Shown here in pieces: positions 32,864 to 41,347 of a stretch of 41,368 nucleotides of DNA. The first letter of the stretch is position 1, and each line of letters starts with the position of its first letter. A program made the position numbers and the translations under genes. Below the pieces are notes generated by a model. That model had not been told where the DNA came from, made no database searches, and saw only the letters and a list, made by a program, of their open reading frames with translations. The stretch spans positions 1 through 41,368 of the forward strand of contig DCMF01000131.1 of assembly GCA_002321305.1 (NCBI GenBank). The letters run 5' to 3'. The stretch comes from Verrucomicrobia bacterium UBA1629 (GTDB taxonomy: Bacteria; Verrucomicrobiota; Kiritimatiellia; RFP12; UBA1067).

Positions 32864-34318
32864 TTACGCCCGCTTCAGCTGCGGGAAGAGGACGACGTCG
32901 CGGATCGAGTCCGTGCCCGTCAGGAACATGACGAGGCGGTCGACGCCGAAGCCGAGGCCGCCCGTCGGCGGCATGCCGCATTCGAGCGCGCTGATGAAGT
33001 CCTCGTCGATCTTCTCCGTGTCTTCGCCGGCCTGGTTCTCCAGCGCCTTGCGCTGCTCGATCGGGTCGTTCTGCTCGGTGTAGCCGGGGCAAAGCTCGCG
33101 GCCCGCGACGACGAACTCGAAGACGTCCACGAGCGACGGGTCGTCCTTGCACGCCTTGGCGAGCGGCACGAACTCGTGCGGGATGCGGATGACGAACGTC
33201 GGCTGCATGAGGTTGCGCTCGATGAGCTTGTCGTAGACCTCGTGCGTGAGCATGAGCTCGGTCGTCACGCCGTCAAGCTCCAGGTTCGTGTCCGTCTCCT
33301 TGCCCTTGGCCTTCGCCTTGGCGAGCTGCGTCTCGAACGGCAGGTCGAACCAGTCGTCGCCCATCAGCTCCTTCACGAGATCCCGGTACGCGACGCGGCG
33401 GTAGGGCGGCGTGAAGTCGATCGGGACCTTCTTCTCGCCGTACTCGATGACGCGCTTGCCGATCACGGTGTCGCAGAGGTGCGGCAGAAGCCCTTCCATG
33501 ATCGCCTCCATCGACGTGCGGTCGCCATAGGCCTCGTAGATCTCGCAGACCGTGAACTCCGGGTTGTGCGTGCGGTCGATGCCCTCGTTGCGGAAGTCCT
33601 TGCCGAGCTCGAAGACCTTGTTCATGCCGCCGACGAGAAGCCGCTTCAGGTAGAGCTCCGGGGCGATGCGCATGACGCAGTCCTTGTCGAGCGCGTTGTA
33701 GTGCGAGAAGAACGGCTTCGCGGCGGCGCCGCCGGCCTGATCCTGCAGGATCGGCGTCTCGACCTCGACGAAGCCCTTCGACCACAGGTACTTGCGGATC
33801 TCCATCAGGAGGCGCGAGCGCGTGAAGAAGCGGTTGCGCGACTCGTCGTTCGTCATGAGGTCGACGTAGCGGCGGCGGTAGCGCTCCTCCTGGTCGGCGA
33901 GGCCGTGGAACTTCTCCGGCGGCTGCTCCAGCGCCTTCGCGAGCATCGTCCACTCCTTGACGACGAGCGACTTCTCGCCCTTCTGCGTCGTGAAGAGCGT
34001 GCCCTCCGCGCCGACGATGTCGCCGAGATTCAGTTGCTTGAACGCGGCGAACGCCGTCTCGGAGAGCTCGTCGCGCTTGAAGATGAGCTGGAACCGCCCC
34101 GTGCCGTCGTTCAGGGTGCAGAAGTTCATCTTGCCCATGCGGCGGATCATCAAGAGGCGGCCGGCGACGCGGACGGACTTGCCCTCCGCAAACCCGGCGC
34201 GGACCTTCGCGAGGTCCTCGTGGTCGTACTTGCAGCCGTAGGGCTCGTAGCCCATGTCGGCGAGCGCCTTCATCGACTGGAGGCGCTGCGCGCGGTATTC
34301 GTTCGTTTCCTGTGCCAT
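32864..34318 (-). CDS. lysS: lysyl-tRNA synthetase, class II
   Basis: This 484-residue cytoplasmic enzyme charges tRNA-Lys. The N-terminal OB-fold anticodon-binding domain (about 45-150) includes VRVAGRLLMIRRMGKMNF. The class II core has motif 2 (FRNEGIDRTHNPEFTVCE, about 240-260) and motif 3 (GGLGFGVDRLVMFLTG, near the C-terminus). Length is normal. The transcript probably has a leader of about 5 nt, since the -10 ends only 11 nt before the ATG. Its tRNA-Lys(CTT) substrate is encoded at 3050-3125. Confidence 0.96.
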   Translation of the reverse strand: MAQETNEYRAQRLQSMKALADMGYEPYGCKYDHEDLAKVRAGFAEGKSVRVAGRLLMIRRMGKMNFCTLNDGTGRFQLIFKRDELSETAFAAFKQLNLGDIVGAEGTLFTTQKGEKSLVVKEWTMLAKALEQPPEKFHGLADQEERYRRRYVDLMTNDESRNRFFTRSRLLMEIRKYLWSKGFVEVETPILQDQAGGAAAKPFFSHYNALDKDCVMRIAPELYLKRLLVGGMNKVFELGKDFRNEGIDRTHNPEFTVCEIYEAYGDRTSMEAIMEGLLPHLCDTVIGKRVIEYGEKKVPIDFTPPYRRVAYRDLVKELMGDDWFDLPFETQLAKAKAKGKETDTNLELDGVTTELMLTHEVYDKLIERNLMQPTFVIRIPHEFVPLAKACKDDPSLVDVFEFVVAGRELCPGYTEQNDPIEQRKALENQAGEDTEKIDEDFISALECGMPPTGGLGFGVDRLVMFLTGTDSIRDVVLFPQLKRA

Positions 34319-34329
34319 GATGGGTGCGT

Positions 34330-34338
34330 ATTATAGCA
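34330..34338 (-). promoter_or_regulatory. lysS: extended -10 promoter of lysS (near-leaderless)
   Basis: Minus-strand ATGC-TATAAT, hexamer 34330-34335, TGn present. Only 11 nt separate it from the ATG at 34318. No Shine-Dalgarno is visible in the remaining CCATC. Confidence 0.6.
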
Positions 34339-34357
34339 TTTCGCGCGTCCTCCCGCA

Positions 34358-35779
34358 TTACCGCACGATGGCGGCGCGGGCGGCGGCGAGGTCGGCGAAC
34401 GCCCCGGCGGCGATCATCTGCACGATGAGGTTGCCGATGGCCGTGCCCTCCGTCGGGCCCGCGAAGACCTCCAGCCCCGTCGCCTCGGCCGTGAGCGCGT
34501 TGAGGTAGAGGTCCTTCGAGCCGCCGCCGACGATGTTGACCGACGTGTACGTCACGCCCGTGATCTCGGAGAGGTTGCGGATCGCGTCCGCATAGCACTC
34601 GGCAAGCGACCGGTAGACGCACTGCATGAGCGCGCCCACCGTCGCCGGGGGCGTCCCCTCCGCCGCGGCCGCCGCCAGCACTTCGCCGACCATCGACTTC
34701 GGGTTGAGGAAGCGCGCGTCGTTGACGTCGATCGTGAGCCGGTAGTCGCTCGCGCCGCGCGCGCTCATCTCCAGGTCGGCGAAGGAGTACTTCTTCCCCT
34801 TCTCGTAGTCGCCGAGCGCCCTCAGGGCCTCGATCGTCTCGTCGCGCTCCTTGCCCTCGACGTAGCTCACGCCGTTCAGCTCGCGGCGGATGGACTGGAT
34901 CATCCAGAGGCCCATGATGTTCTTGAGGAAGCGGTAGCGTCCCCACGCGCCGCCCTCGTTCGTGAAGTTCGCCTCCCGCGCCGCCTTCGTCGTGATCGGC
35001 GCGGCGTTCTCGACGCCGAGCAGCGACCACGTGCCGCTCGACAGGTAGACGGCCTTGTCGTCGCGCGCCGGGACGGCGAGGTACGCCGAGCCCGTGTCGT
35101 GCATCGCGGGCAGCACGACCTTGACGCCCCTGTAGTCGCCGACCGTCGCGCCCGGCATCTCCAGCTTGCCGAAGAGCCGCGTCGGCAGGCCAAGCCGCGC
35201 AATGAGGTCGAAGTCCCAGTCCTTCTTCGCCGCGTCGAGAAGCGCCGTCGTCGAGGAGTCGGTGTACTCGTGGACGATCTTCCCCGTGAGCGCGTAGTTG
35301 ATGTACTCCGGCACGGTCAGGAAATGCGCGGCCCGCGCCAGCTGTTCCGGATGCTCCTTCTTCAGCGCCCAGAGCTGGTAGATCGTGTTGTAGGGGGCCT
35401 TCTGAAGGCCGACGCGCCGGTAGAGGTCGGCGAAGGAGATGACCTCAGCCTCGATCTCCTCGGCCGCACCCTGCGTGCGCGCGTCGCGGTAGGCGACCGT
35501 GTCGCCCACGATCCGCCCCTGCTCGTCCAGCAGGACGAAGTCGACGCCCCACGTGTCGAGGCCGATCGACTCGACGGGGCCTTTCGCGAGCGCCGCGTCG
35601 ATGCCGGCCTTGACGGACGCGACAAGCCTCTCGATGTCCCAGCAGTCGTGGCCGTTGCGCACGACCTGCGCGTTGTCGAAGCGGTAGACCTCCTCCAGGA
35701 CGATCTTCCCGTCCTCGACCCGCCCGAGGATGTGCCGTCCCGAGGACGCGCCGACGTCAATTGCAAGATAGTTTTTCAT
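34358..35779 (-). CDS. rhaB: rhamnulokinase (FGGY kinase)
   Basis: This 473-residue FGGY-family carbohydrate kinase phosphorylates L-rhamnulose at C1. Visible features are N-terminal phosphate 1 motif LAIDVGASSGRHILG (5-19), SIGLDTWGVDFVLLD (about 72-86), QLWAL, HDTGSAYLAVP (about 228-238), SSGTWSLLG, and the C-terminal adenosine motif VNIVGGGSKDLYLNALTAEATG. These are the usual RhaB marks. No rhaA or rhaD lies beside it. It is divergent from the M16 peptidase gene with only 62 bp between the two start codons, and its -10 is 9 nt from the ATG. Confidence 0.92.
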   Translation of the reverse strand: MKNYLAIDVGASSGRHILGRVEDGKIVLEEVYRFDNAQVVRNGHDCWDIERLVASVKAGIDAALAKGPVESIGLDTWGVDFVLLDEQGRIVGDTVAYRDARTQGAAEEIEAEVISFADLYRRVGLQKAPYNTIYQLWALKKEHPEQLARAAHFLTVPEYINYALTGKIVHEYTDSSTTALLDAAKKDWDFDLIARLGLPTRLFGKLEMPGATVGDYRGVKVVLPAMHDTGSAYLAVPARDDKAVYLSSGTWSLLGVENAAPITTKAAREANFTNEGGAWGRYRFLKNIMGLWMIQSIRRELNGVSYVEGKERDETIEALRALGDYEKGKKYSFADLEMSARGASDYRLTIDVNDARFLNPKSMVGEVLAAAAAEGTPPATVGALMQCVYRSLAECYADAIRNLSEITGVTYTSVNIVGGGSKDLYLNALTAEATGLEVFAGPTEGTAIGNLIVQMIAAGAFADLAAARAAIVR

Positions 35780-35788
35780 TTGACGGCT

Positions 35789-35797
35789 ATTATACCA
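35789..35797 (-). promoter_or_regulatory. rhaB: extended -10 promoter of rhaB (leaderless)
   Basis: Minus-strand TTTTTGG-TATAAT, hexamer 35789-35794. Nine nt separate it from the ATG at 35779, so a leader of only 2-3 nt is expected. Confidence 0.6.
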
Positions 35798-35824
35798 AAA
35801 ATTTCACCGCGCTTCGGGAAACCA

Positions 35825-35833
35825 TGCTATAAT
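35825..35833 (+). promoter_or_regulatory. extended -10 promoter of the M16 peptidase gene (leaderless)
   Basis: ATGC-TATAAT, hexamer 35828-35833, 8 nt before ATG 35842. The sequence is almost the same as the lysS promoter (ATGCTATAATACGC). The divergent rhaB -10 ends 33 bp away. Confidence 0.6.
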
Positions 35834-35841
35834 ACGCGCCC

Positions 35842-37086
35842 ATGATGAACGCACAGCTCCAGACGCTCCGCAACGGTCTCCGCGCCGTCCTCGTCCCCTG
35901 CGAGGCCGAGTCGATCGCCTTCGGCCTCTTCGTCGCCTCCGGCTCGCGCCACGAGGACGCGAAGTCCGCCGGCATCTCCCACTTCATCGAGCACATGCTC
36001 TTCAAGGGCACGCCCACGCGCTCGCCGCTCGACATCACGCAGGCGATCGAGGGGCGCGGCGGCAACTTCAACGCCTGCACCGGCGAGGAGTCGACGTGCT
36101 ACTTCGCGCACATGCCGAACGAGTGCCTCGACGAGGCGGTGGACATCCTCGCCGACATGTACCTGCGGGCGACGATCCCCGCCGACGAGTTCGCGCGCGA
36201 GAAGCAGGTCGTCATCGAGGAGATCAAGATGTACGCCGACGAGCCGGACTCCGTGGCGATGGAGAACCTGCAGAGGAACCTCTTCCCCGAATCGCCGCTC
36301 GGCGCGCCCGTCGCCGGAAGCGCGCAGTCGCTCGGCCCGATGACGGCCGCGTTCCTCCGCCGCTACGTGAAGACGCACTACCGGGCGGACAACACGGTCG
36401 CCGTCCTCGTCGGCGCGTTCGACCCCGGCAGGGCCCTCGCGACGCTGGAGGCGCAGCTCGGCCGCTTCGCGCGCCGGGCCGGCGCGTCCGTCGCCGTGCG
36501 CGGCGACGATCCCGCGCGCGTCCCCGTCGTGCCGCACGTCTCGGTCGCGCGCGAGATCAACCAGGCGCAGCTCGCGCTCGGCTACCGCACGTTCGGCCTG
36601 CGCGATCCGCGCAAGTACGCGGCGACGGTGATGGACGCCGTCCTCGGCCGCGGCATGTCGTCGCGCCTCTTCCAGGAGGTGCGCGAGAAGCGCGGCCTGA
36701 GCTACGATATCTCCTCGCGGATGCACTTCTTCGCGGACGCGGGGATGTTCACCGTGACGGCGGGGCTGGACGCGGCAAAGGCCGCAGCGACGCTCGCGAC
36801 GGTCGACCGCGAGCTGACGCGCATCGCCGCGAAGCGCGTCGGCGCGGAGGAGCTGCGGCGCACGAAGGAGTTCCTCGTCGGGAACTTCCGCCTCTCGCAC
36901 GAGAAGATGACGTCCAAGCTGTTCTTCTACGGGCAGACGATGCTCGCGTTCGGCCGCCTCGTCGAGCCGGCCGAGCAGGTCGAGGGCATCCGCGCCGTGA
37001 CGGCGGCGGACGTGCAGGCCGCCGCCCGCGAGATCTTCCAAAAGAAGAATCGCGCCGTCAGCTGGGTCATGCCGAAGAAAGGCTGA
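35842..37086 (+). CDS. M16-family zinc metallopeptidase (pitrilysin/processing-peptidase type)
   Basis: This 414-residue peptidase has an inverted zinc motif HFIEH (47-51) with the distal Glu in VIEEIKMYADEPD (E126 or E127). The C-terminal half contains the conserved GRGMSSRLFQEVREKRGLSY (about 271-290) with the usual Arg/Tyr pair. Length fits the single-unit, mitochondrial-processing-peptidase-like M16B group. No signal peptide is evident, so it is probably cytoplasmic. The ATG at 35842 (or 35845) follows the -10 directly. It is the only plus-strand gene in the right half and converges on the Tat-exported protein. Confidence 0.94.
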   Translation: MMNAQLQTLRNGLRAVLVPCEAESIAFGLFVASGSRHEDAKSAGISHFIEHMLFKGTPTRSPLDITQAIEGRGGNFNACTGEESTCYFAHMPNECLDEAVDILADMYLRATIPADEFAREKQVVIEEIKMYADEPDSVAMENLQRNLFPESPLGAPVAGSAQSLGPMTAAFLRRYVKTHYRADNTVAVLVGAFDPGRALATLEAQLGRFARRAGASVAVRGDDPARVPVVPHVSVAREINQAQLALGYRTFGLRDPRKYAATVMDAVLGRGMSSRLFQEVREKRGLSYDISSRMHFFADAGMFTVTAGLDAAKAAATLATVDRELTRIAAKRVGAEELRRTKEFLVGNFRLSHEKMTSKLFFYGQTMLAFGRLVEPAEQVEGIRAVTAADVQAAAREIFQKKNRAVSWVMPKKG

Positions 37087-37120
37087 CCCGCCGACGGCGC
37101 GGCCTCAGGATCTTCCGGCC

Positions 37121-38368
37121 TCAGGCGAGATCCTTCATCGTGACGGGCTTCGGGTCGATGCCGGGGTTCGTCATCGGCTTCAGCGCCCGCGTGTCGAAGG
37201 CGTAGCCGTCCGGCCCCAGCGGCCACACGACCGGCGCCGTGTTGAGCACCGTCGCGCGGAAGCCCTGGAGCGTCGCGCCCATGTTGCCCGTGTGCGAGGA
37301 GTTGACGCCCTCGTTCTCGATCACGAACGGGTGCGCATAACCCTTCGCCATCAGGTTCTCCAGGAACTTCGTCCAGTCGCACGAGTCGTTGCCGCCGAAG
37401 CCGGGGAGGCGCGGCTCGTAGCTGAGGCGGTCCCACTCGCCGCCGGGGAGCGGCACGCCCGCCTTCTTCGCGAGCGCGGCGTTCACGGACTGCTGCGGAT
37501 AGAGGCGGCCCCAGTGCACGGCCTCCGCGTCGTTCGCGAAGTTGCGCGTGCCCTTGATGTGGACGCGGCGGAGCTTCCGGAAGTCCATCGCGTTGATGAC
37601 GTCCGTCGGGTCGATGTGCTGCCAGACGTCGTGCGAGGGGTCATACGTCTCCTGCAGCGCGCTGTCGTCGTCGAGGATCGCGTACATGAGCTTGCGCGCC
37701 GCGAGGCAGCCGGGCAGGTTGTTGTAGGCGTCCGGCGCCGTGACGGGCTGCCAGCCCTCCATCGGGCAGTTCTCGACGCAGACCGTCACGCCGAGCGACT
37801 TCGCGTAGTTGAGGATCGGCTGGAAGACCCTCTTGAACTTCTCCAGGTTCTTCTCGAAGCCGCCGTCCTGGCGGCCGAGGACGTGATCATAGCCGACGAA
37901 CGTGCCGCAGACGACGTCGTTCGCGTCGCCGCCGAGCATCGCCGCGATGCGGATGAGCTTGAGGATGTGGTTCTGGTTGACGACCTGCAGCTCCGGCTTG
38001 CCGCCGATGAGGTTGTCGTAGGCGCCGACGGAGATGCGGATGCTCTCGCGGTTGCAGAGGTCGATGACCTGCCGCGCGCGTTCCGGCGTGAAGTGGTCGT
38101 AGTCGAGGTGCGTCGCGATGTGGTCCTGGCGGTCCGTGTCGCGGCGGAAGACGCAGAGCTCCAGCCCCTGCGCGCCGACGGCCTTCGCGCGCTTCACGAC
38201 CGACTCGAAGTCGGGGTCCCTGGCGAACGCGCTCGTCATGAGCCAGATCGGGTTGTTGTTCGGCTTCGGCTTCGCGGCGTGCGCCAGCGCCTCGCGCGCG
38301 CCAAGCCCGCCCAGGGCGGCCACGGCCGCCGCGCCCTTGAAGAAGTTACGCCTGGATGTCTGAATCAT
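37121..38368 (-). CDS. Tat-exported TIM-barrel sugar isomerase/epimerase-like protein
   Basis: Start placed at ATG 38368, preceded by AAGGAGAAC and a promoter; the frame further upstream runs through that promoter. The 415-residue product begins with a twin-arginine signal (TSRRNFFKGAAAVAALGG). The mature part is a xylose-isomerase-like/AP-endonuclease-2 TIM barrel, with VKRAKAVGAQGLELCVFRRD, VCVENCPMEGWQPVT, AILDDDSALQETYDPSHDVW, RRVHIKGTRNF and HPFVIENEG. Glu, Asp and His at strand ends suggest a divalent-metal site. Such Tat-exported proteins are common in PVC and Bacteroidetes for carbohydrate handling; the substrate is unknown. Confidence 0.85.
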   Translation of the reverse strand: MIQTSRRNFFKGAAAVAALGGLGAREALAHAAKPKPNNNPIWLMTSAFARDPDFESVVKRAKAVGAQGLELCVFRRDTDRQDHIATHLDYDHFTPERARQVIDLCNRESIRISVGAYDNLIGGKPELQVVNQNHILKLIRIAAMLGGDANDVVCGTFVGYDHVLGRQDGGFEKNLEKFKRVFQPILNYAKSLGVTVCVENCPMEGWQPVTAPDAYNNLPGCLAARKLMYAILDDDSALQETYDPSHDVWQHIDPTDVINAMDFRKLRRVHIKGTRNFANDAEAVHWGRLYPQQSVNAALAKKAGVPLPGGEWDRLSYEPRLPGFGGNDSCDWTKFLENLMAKGYAHPFVIENEGVNSSHTGNMGATLQGFRATVLNTAPVVWPLGPDGYAFDTRALKPMTNPGIDPKPVTMKDLA

Positions 38369-38402
38369 ATTTGGGTTCTCCTTGTCTTGAATGGATGTTC
38401 GC

Positions 38403-38411
38403 ATTATACCA
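38403..38411 (-). promoter_or_regulatory. extended -10 promoter of the Tat-exported TIM-barrel gene
   Basis: Minus-strand ATATGG-TATAAT, hexamer 38403-38408, with TGn. The leader is about 28 nt and contains AAGGAG before ATG 38368. The rest of 38412-38513 shows only weak dyads (GGAGAA/TTCTCC at about 38470-38495). Confidence 0.55.
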
Positions 38412-38513
38412 TATTTCCGCGAACCTGCCGCGCGACTGCAGCCAAGGCTCGAGGCGTGTGCGTCCGGGGAGAAGGTCAATGCAGGGCGTTCTCCTGCCAA
38501 AGACGGTCTCGCC

Positions 38514-39593
38514 CTACGACAGCGCTTTCTTCATCGCGGCACGATAGGCCTCGCGGTCCGGCGACTCGACCATCTCGCTCTTGCCGAGCGCCGTCAGCGT
38601 CGGGACGCCTTCCGGCGAGGTGAGCAGCCAGGCGTCCAGCCCGCACAGCAGGCTGTCGGGCTGCTGCAGCAGGTGCTGCGAATGCACGAGACCGTCCAGC
38701 GCGCCGCACGCCCGCAGGAGATCCGTCACGCGCGCGGCCTCCGCCTCGGACAGTGCCCCGCGCACGACGGCCGCGCCGGCCTCCAGCAGAAGCCCGATCG
38801 ACACGGCGTAGCCATGCGGCAGCTTGTAGCCGCTCATGGACTCCAGCCGGTGCGCCGCCCACAGGCCCAGGCCCGTCGCGCCCTTCTTCGCCCGCGTCGC
38901 ACGGGTCGCCTCGATCAGCTCGACCAAAGCCTCCGGCTGACGGGTCGCATAGGTCGGACCCGTCTTCTCCAGCTTCTTCAGGAGCGTCGCGTCCGCCGCC
39001 ACCGCCAGGCGCACGGCCTCGCCGATGCCGCTGCGCCAGACGCCGTCCAGCACCGTGTCCGCGAACGCCGGATCCAGCACGACCGCCGCCGGGACGGACG
39101 GCACGCGCAGCGCGTCCTTGACCGAGGCCGAATCGACCGCCGCATACGTCGCGAACGCCGCGCCCAGCATCGCCGCCGGCGTCGTCGGCATCCGCACGAG
39201 CCGCACGCCGCCACGCGCCTGGGCCGCCGCATACCCCGCAATGTCGAGAATCGTGCCGCCGCCGAGCGCCAGCACGACATCCTTCTGCCCGAGCTTGGCC
39301 TCAAGGATCGCCGAGACGACCTTGAGCGCGCTCTGCAGGTTGTCCGCCTTGATCTTCTCGCCGCCGCCGATCACGACGGGGCAGCCCGCGAGCGTGATGC
39401 CGTGCGCCTGCACGTAGCGGCCGATCTTCGTGCCGAGGCCCGCCGTCCGCTGGACGACGTTCATGTCCGCGACGATGAGCACGCGCGACGCCCCGGCAAG
39501 GAGGTCGGCGAGGACGGACGATTCCCCGAAAGCGTCCGGGGCAAGTTCAATGGGATAGCTGGAGGAGTTCTTCCGCATGTTTTTTGACGACAC
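38514..39593 (-). CDS. 3-dehydroquinate synthase-like protein with altered active site
   Basis: This 359-residue protein has the dehydroquinate synthase/glycerol-dehydrogenase fold. NAD-binding GGGTILDIAG (111-120), MPTTPAAMLGAAF (135-147), SGIGEAVR (188-195) and HRLESMSGYKLPHGYAVSIG (248-267) align with AroB. Several catalytic residues differ: the AroB N-x-G-H-T-x-G-H block reads GLGLWAAH here. The first His (a zinc ligand in AroB) is Leu244 and the Asn is Gly241, while the second His (H248) and the HG(E) His (H260) remain. The Lys after the metal Glu is Arg195. It may be a non-shikimate sugar-phosphate cyclase or a diverged AroB. The start is GTG 39593 or ATG 39578; both overlap recN. Confidence 0.75.
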   Translation of the reverse strand: MSSKNMRKNSSSYPIELAPDAFGESSVLADLLAGASRVLIVADMNVVQRTAGLGTKIGRYVQAHGITLAGCPVVIGGGEKIKADNLQSALKVVSAILEAKLGQKDVVLALGGGTILDIAGYAAAQARGGVRLVRMPTTPAAMLGAAFATYAAVDSASVKDALRVPSVPAAVVLDPAFADTVLDGVWRSGIGEAVRLAVAADATLLKKLEKTGPTYATRQPEALVELIEATRATRAKKGATGLGLWAAHRLESMSGYKLPHGYAVSIGLLLEAGAAVVRGALSEAEAARVTDLLRACGALDGLVHSQHLLQQPDSLLCGLDAWLLTSPEGVPTLTALGKSEMVESPDREAYRAAMKKALS

Positions 39594-41193
39594 TGGTGAG
39601 CTTTTCGCCGCCGAGCATCCGCGCGATTTCCGAAACGCGCGCGTCGCCCGCGACAGGTGTGAGAGTGGTGCGCGTCCGCCCGTCCGCGACCCGCTTCGAG
39701 ACGACGAGATGCCGCGTGCCGTAGACGGCGGACTGCGGCAGGTGGGTGATGGCGATGACCTGGTGGGACTTGGCGACCGCCCGCAGCTTCTCGCCGACGA
39801 CCCGCCCGACCTCGCCGCCGATATTGGCGTCGATCTCGTCGAAGACGAGGGTGGGGATGAGGGATGAGGGATGTGAGGTGAGGGATGAGGGATGGGGGGT
39901 GTGGGATGGGGCGTGAGGGGTCTTGGCGGCCGTCACGACCTTCAGCGCGAGCATCACGCGGGCGATCTCGCCCGAGCTCGCGATGGCCGCGAGCGGACGC
40001 GCCGATTCGCCCGGATTCGGCTCGAACATGTAGACGACGCGGTCGCACCCGTGCGCGTCCGGCGCCTGCGGCTCCAGCGCGACGAAGAGCTTCGCCTGAC
40101 GGAAGCCGAGATCCTTCAGCTCCTTCGTGACCGCCTTCGCCAGCTTCTCGCCCGCCGCCGCGCGCGCCTTCGTGAGCGTCGCGCCCGTCGTGCGCAGGGC
40201 CTTCTCCGCCGCGTCCAGCTGCGCCTGAAGGTCGCGCAGCCGCGCGTCGCGCCCCTCGATCGCCGCGAGCCGCGCCTTCTTCTCCTCAAGCAGCGCCTGC
40301 AGACGCGGCACGTCCTCGGCCCGGTACTTCCGCTTCAGCCGGTTGACGAGCGTCAGCCGCGCGTCGAGCGACGCCAGGTCCTCTTCGCCGCCGTCCAGGT
40401 CGGACACCGCGTCCGCAACCGTCCGCGACAGCTCCTGCACGCGCACCGTGATGTCGTCCGCCTCGCGCGCCCACGCTTCGGCCTGCGGCAGGTGGCGGGC
40501 GATCGCGCGGAACTTCGGCTGAAGCGCCGCCAGCAGCTCGGACACGCCCCGGTCGCCGCCGAGGGCCTCCGTCATCGCGTTGGCGTTCTCGACGATCTCC
40601 TCGGCGTGCGCGGCCGCCGCGTGCCGTTCGGACAGCGTCTCGTCGTCGTCCGTCAGCTCCGCGCCCTCCAGCTCGTTCACCTGGAAGCGCAGCATGTCCG
40701 CCTCGTCCTCGCCGCCCACCGCATCGAGCGCGGCGATCTCGCCCTTCAGCGCGGCGTAGCGCGCCCAGTCCGCCGCATACGCCCGCACGGCGGCGGACGC
40801 CTTGCCGTCGGCGTCCAGCAGTTCGCGCTGGAACGACTCCTCGACCAGCTTCTGGTTCGCCGTCGGGCCGTGGATGTCGACGAGCGTGTGGCCCAGCTCC
40901 TTCAGCTCGGCGACGGACACGCTCTCGTCGTTGATCCACGCGCGCGAACGCCCTTCGCGCGTCACCGTGCGCCGAATGACCGTGCCGCCGAAATCGGCCT
41001 CGACCTCGGCCTCCTTCGCGCCGTCGCGCACGACCGACGCCTCGGCGCGCCCGCCGAGCACGAGTTCCAGCGCGCCCATCAGCACGGACTTGCCGGCGCC
41101 CGTTTCACCCGTAATGACGTTCAGGGCGGGATCGAACTCGACCTCGACCTTCTCGACGACTGCGAGATTCCTGACACTGAGACGGTTGAGCAT
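39547..41193 (-). CDS. recN: DNA repair protein RecN
   Basis: This 548-residue SMC-like ATPase acts in double-strand-break repair. The N-terminal LSVRNLAVVEKVEVEF and Walker A GETGAGKS (29-36) are typical. Coiled-coil arms occupy about 150-370, followed by SSGEIARVMLALK (signature) and Walker B TLVFDEIDANIGGEVG (about 449-464). Directly before Walker B an insert of about 21 residues, rich in Pro, Ser and His, is encoded by nine heptamers (39854-39916). No promoter is evident upstream; tRNA-Gly(CCC) ends 66 bp before the ATG on the same strand. It overlaps the dehydroquinate-synthase-like gene by 47 nt. Confidence 0.93.
   Translation of the reverse strand: MLNRLSVRNLAVVEKVEVEFDPALNVITGETGAGKSVLMGALELVLGGRAEASVVRDGAKEAEVEADFGGTVIRRTVTREGRSRAWINDESVSVAELKELGHTLVDIHGPTANQKLVEESFQRELLDADGKASAAVRAYAADWARYAALKGEIAALDAVGGEDEADMLRFQVNELEGAELTDDDETLSERHAAAAHAEEIVENANAMTEALGGDRGVSELLAALQPKFRAIARHLPQAEAWAREADDITVRVQELSRTVADAVSDLDGGEEDLASLDARLTLVNRLKRKYRAEDVPRLQALLEEKKARLAAIEGRDARLRDLQAQLDAAEKALRTTGATLTKARAAAGEKLAKAVTKELKDLGFRQAKLFVALEPQAPDAHGCDRVVYMFEPNPGESARPLAAIASSGEIARVMLALKVVTAAKTPHAPSHTPHPSSLTSHPSSLIPTLVFDEIDANIGGEVGRVVGEKLRAVAKSHQVIAITHLPQSAVYGTRHLVVSKRVADGRTRTTLTPVAGDARVSEIARMLGGEKLTSVVKKHAEELLQLSH
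39854..39916. repeat. nine degenerate heptamers inside recN
   Basis: GGGATGA-type heptamers run without gaps: GGGATGA, GGGATGA, GGGATGT, GAGGTGA, GGGATGA, GGGATGG, GGGGTGT, GGGATGG, GGCGTGA. The total of 63 bp equals 21 codons, so the frame is kept only because nine units are present. Confidence 0.75.
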
Positions 41194-41258
41194 GGCCGCC
41201 GCACACGTTTTGCGTTTTCAGATTCGTCTTCCCACGCGAACGGCTCTGCCGAAACGGG

Positions 41259-41332
41259 TGGAGCGGGCGATGGGAATCGAACCCACGTAAGAAGCTTGGG
41301 AAGCTCCTATTCTGCCATTGAATTACGCCCGC
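41259..41332 (-). tRNA. tRNA-Gly (anticodon CCC)
   Basis: A minus-strand cloverleaf: acceptor GCGGGCG/CGCCCGC, D-arm ATTC/GAAT, anticodon arm GGAGC-TTCCCAA-GCTTC (anticodon CCC, reading GGG), T-arm GTGGG-TTCGATT-CCCAT. Discriminator T and encoded CCA are at 41259-41262. It is a second Gly isoacceptor besides GCC at 3145-3220. Confidence 0.95.
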
Positions 41333-41347
41333 AGGGATAAAGGCTTG

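Noticed and set aside
38369..38500. Upstream extension of the TIM-barrel protein by 44 codons
   Set aside because: It would run through the promoter and ribosome-binding site and would bury the twin-arginine signal, which must be N-terminal.
39854..39916. CRISPR array
   Set aside because: Units are 7 bp with no spacers and lie within an open recN frame. No repeat-spacer pattern or cas gene is present anywhere in the window.
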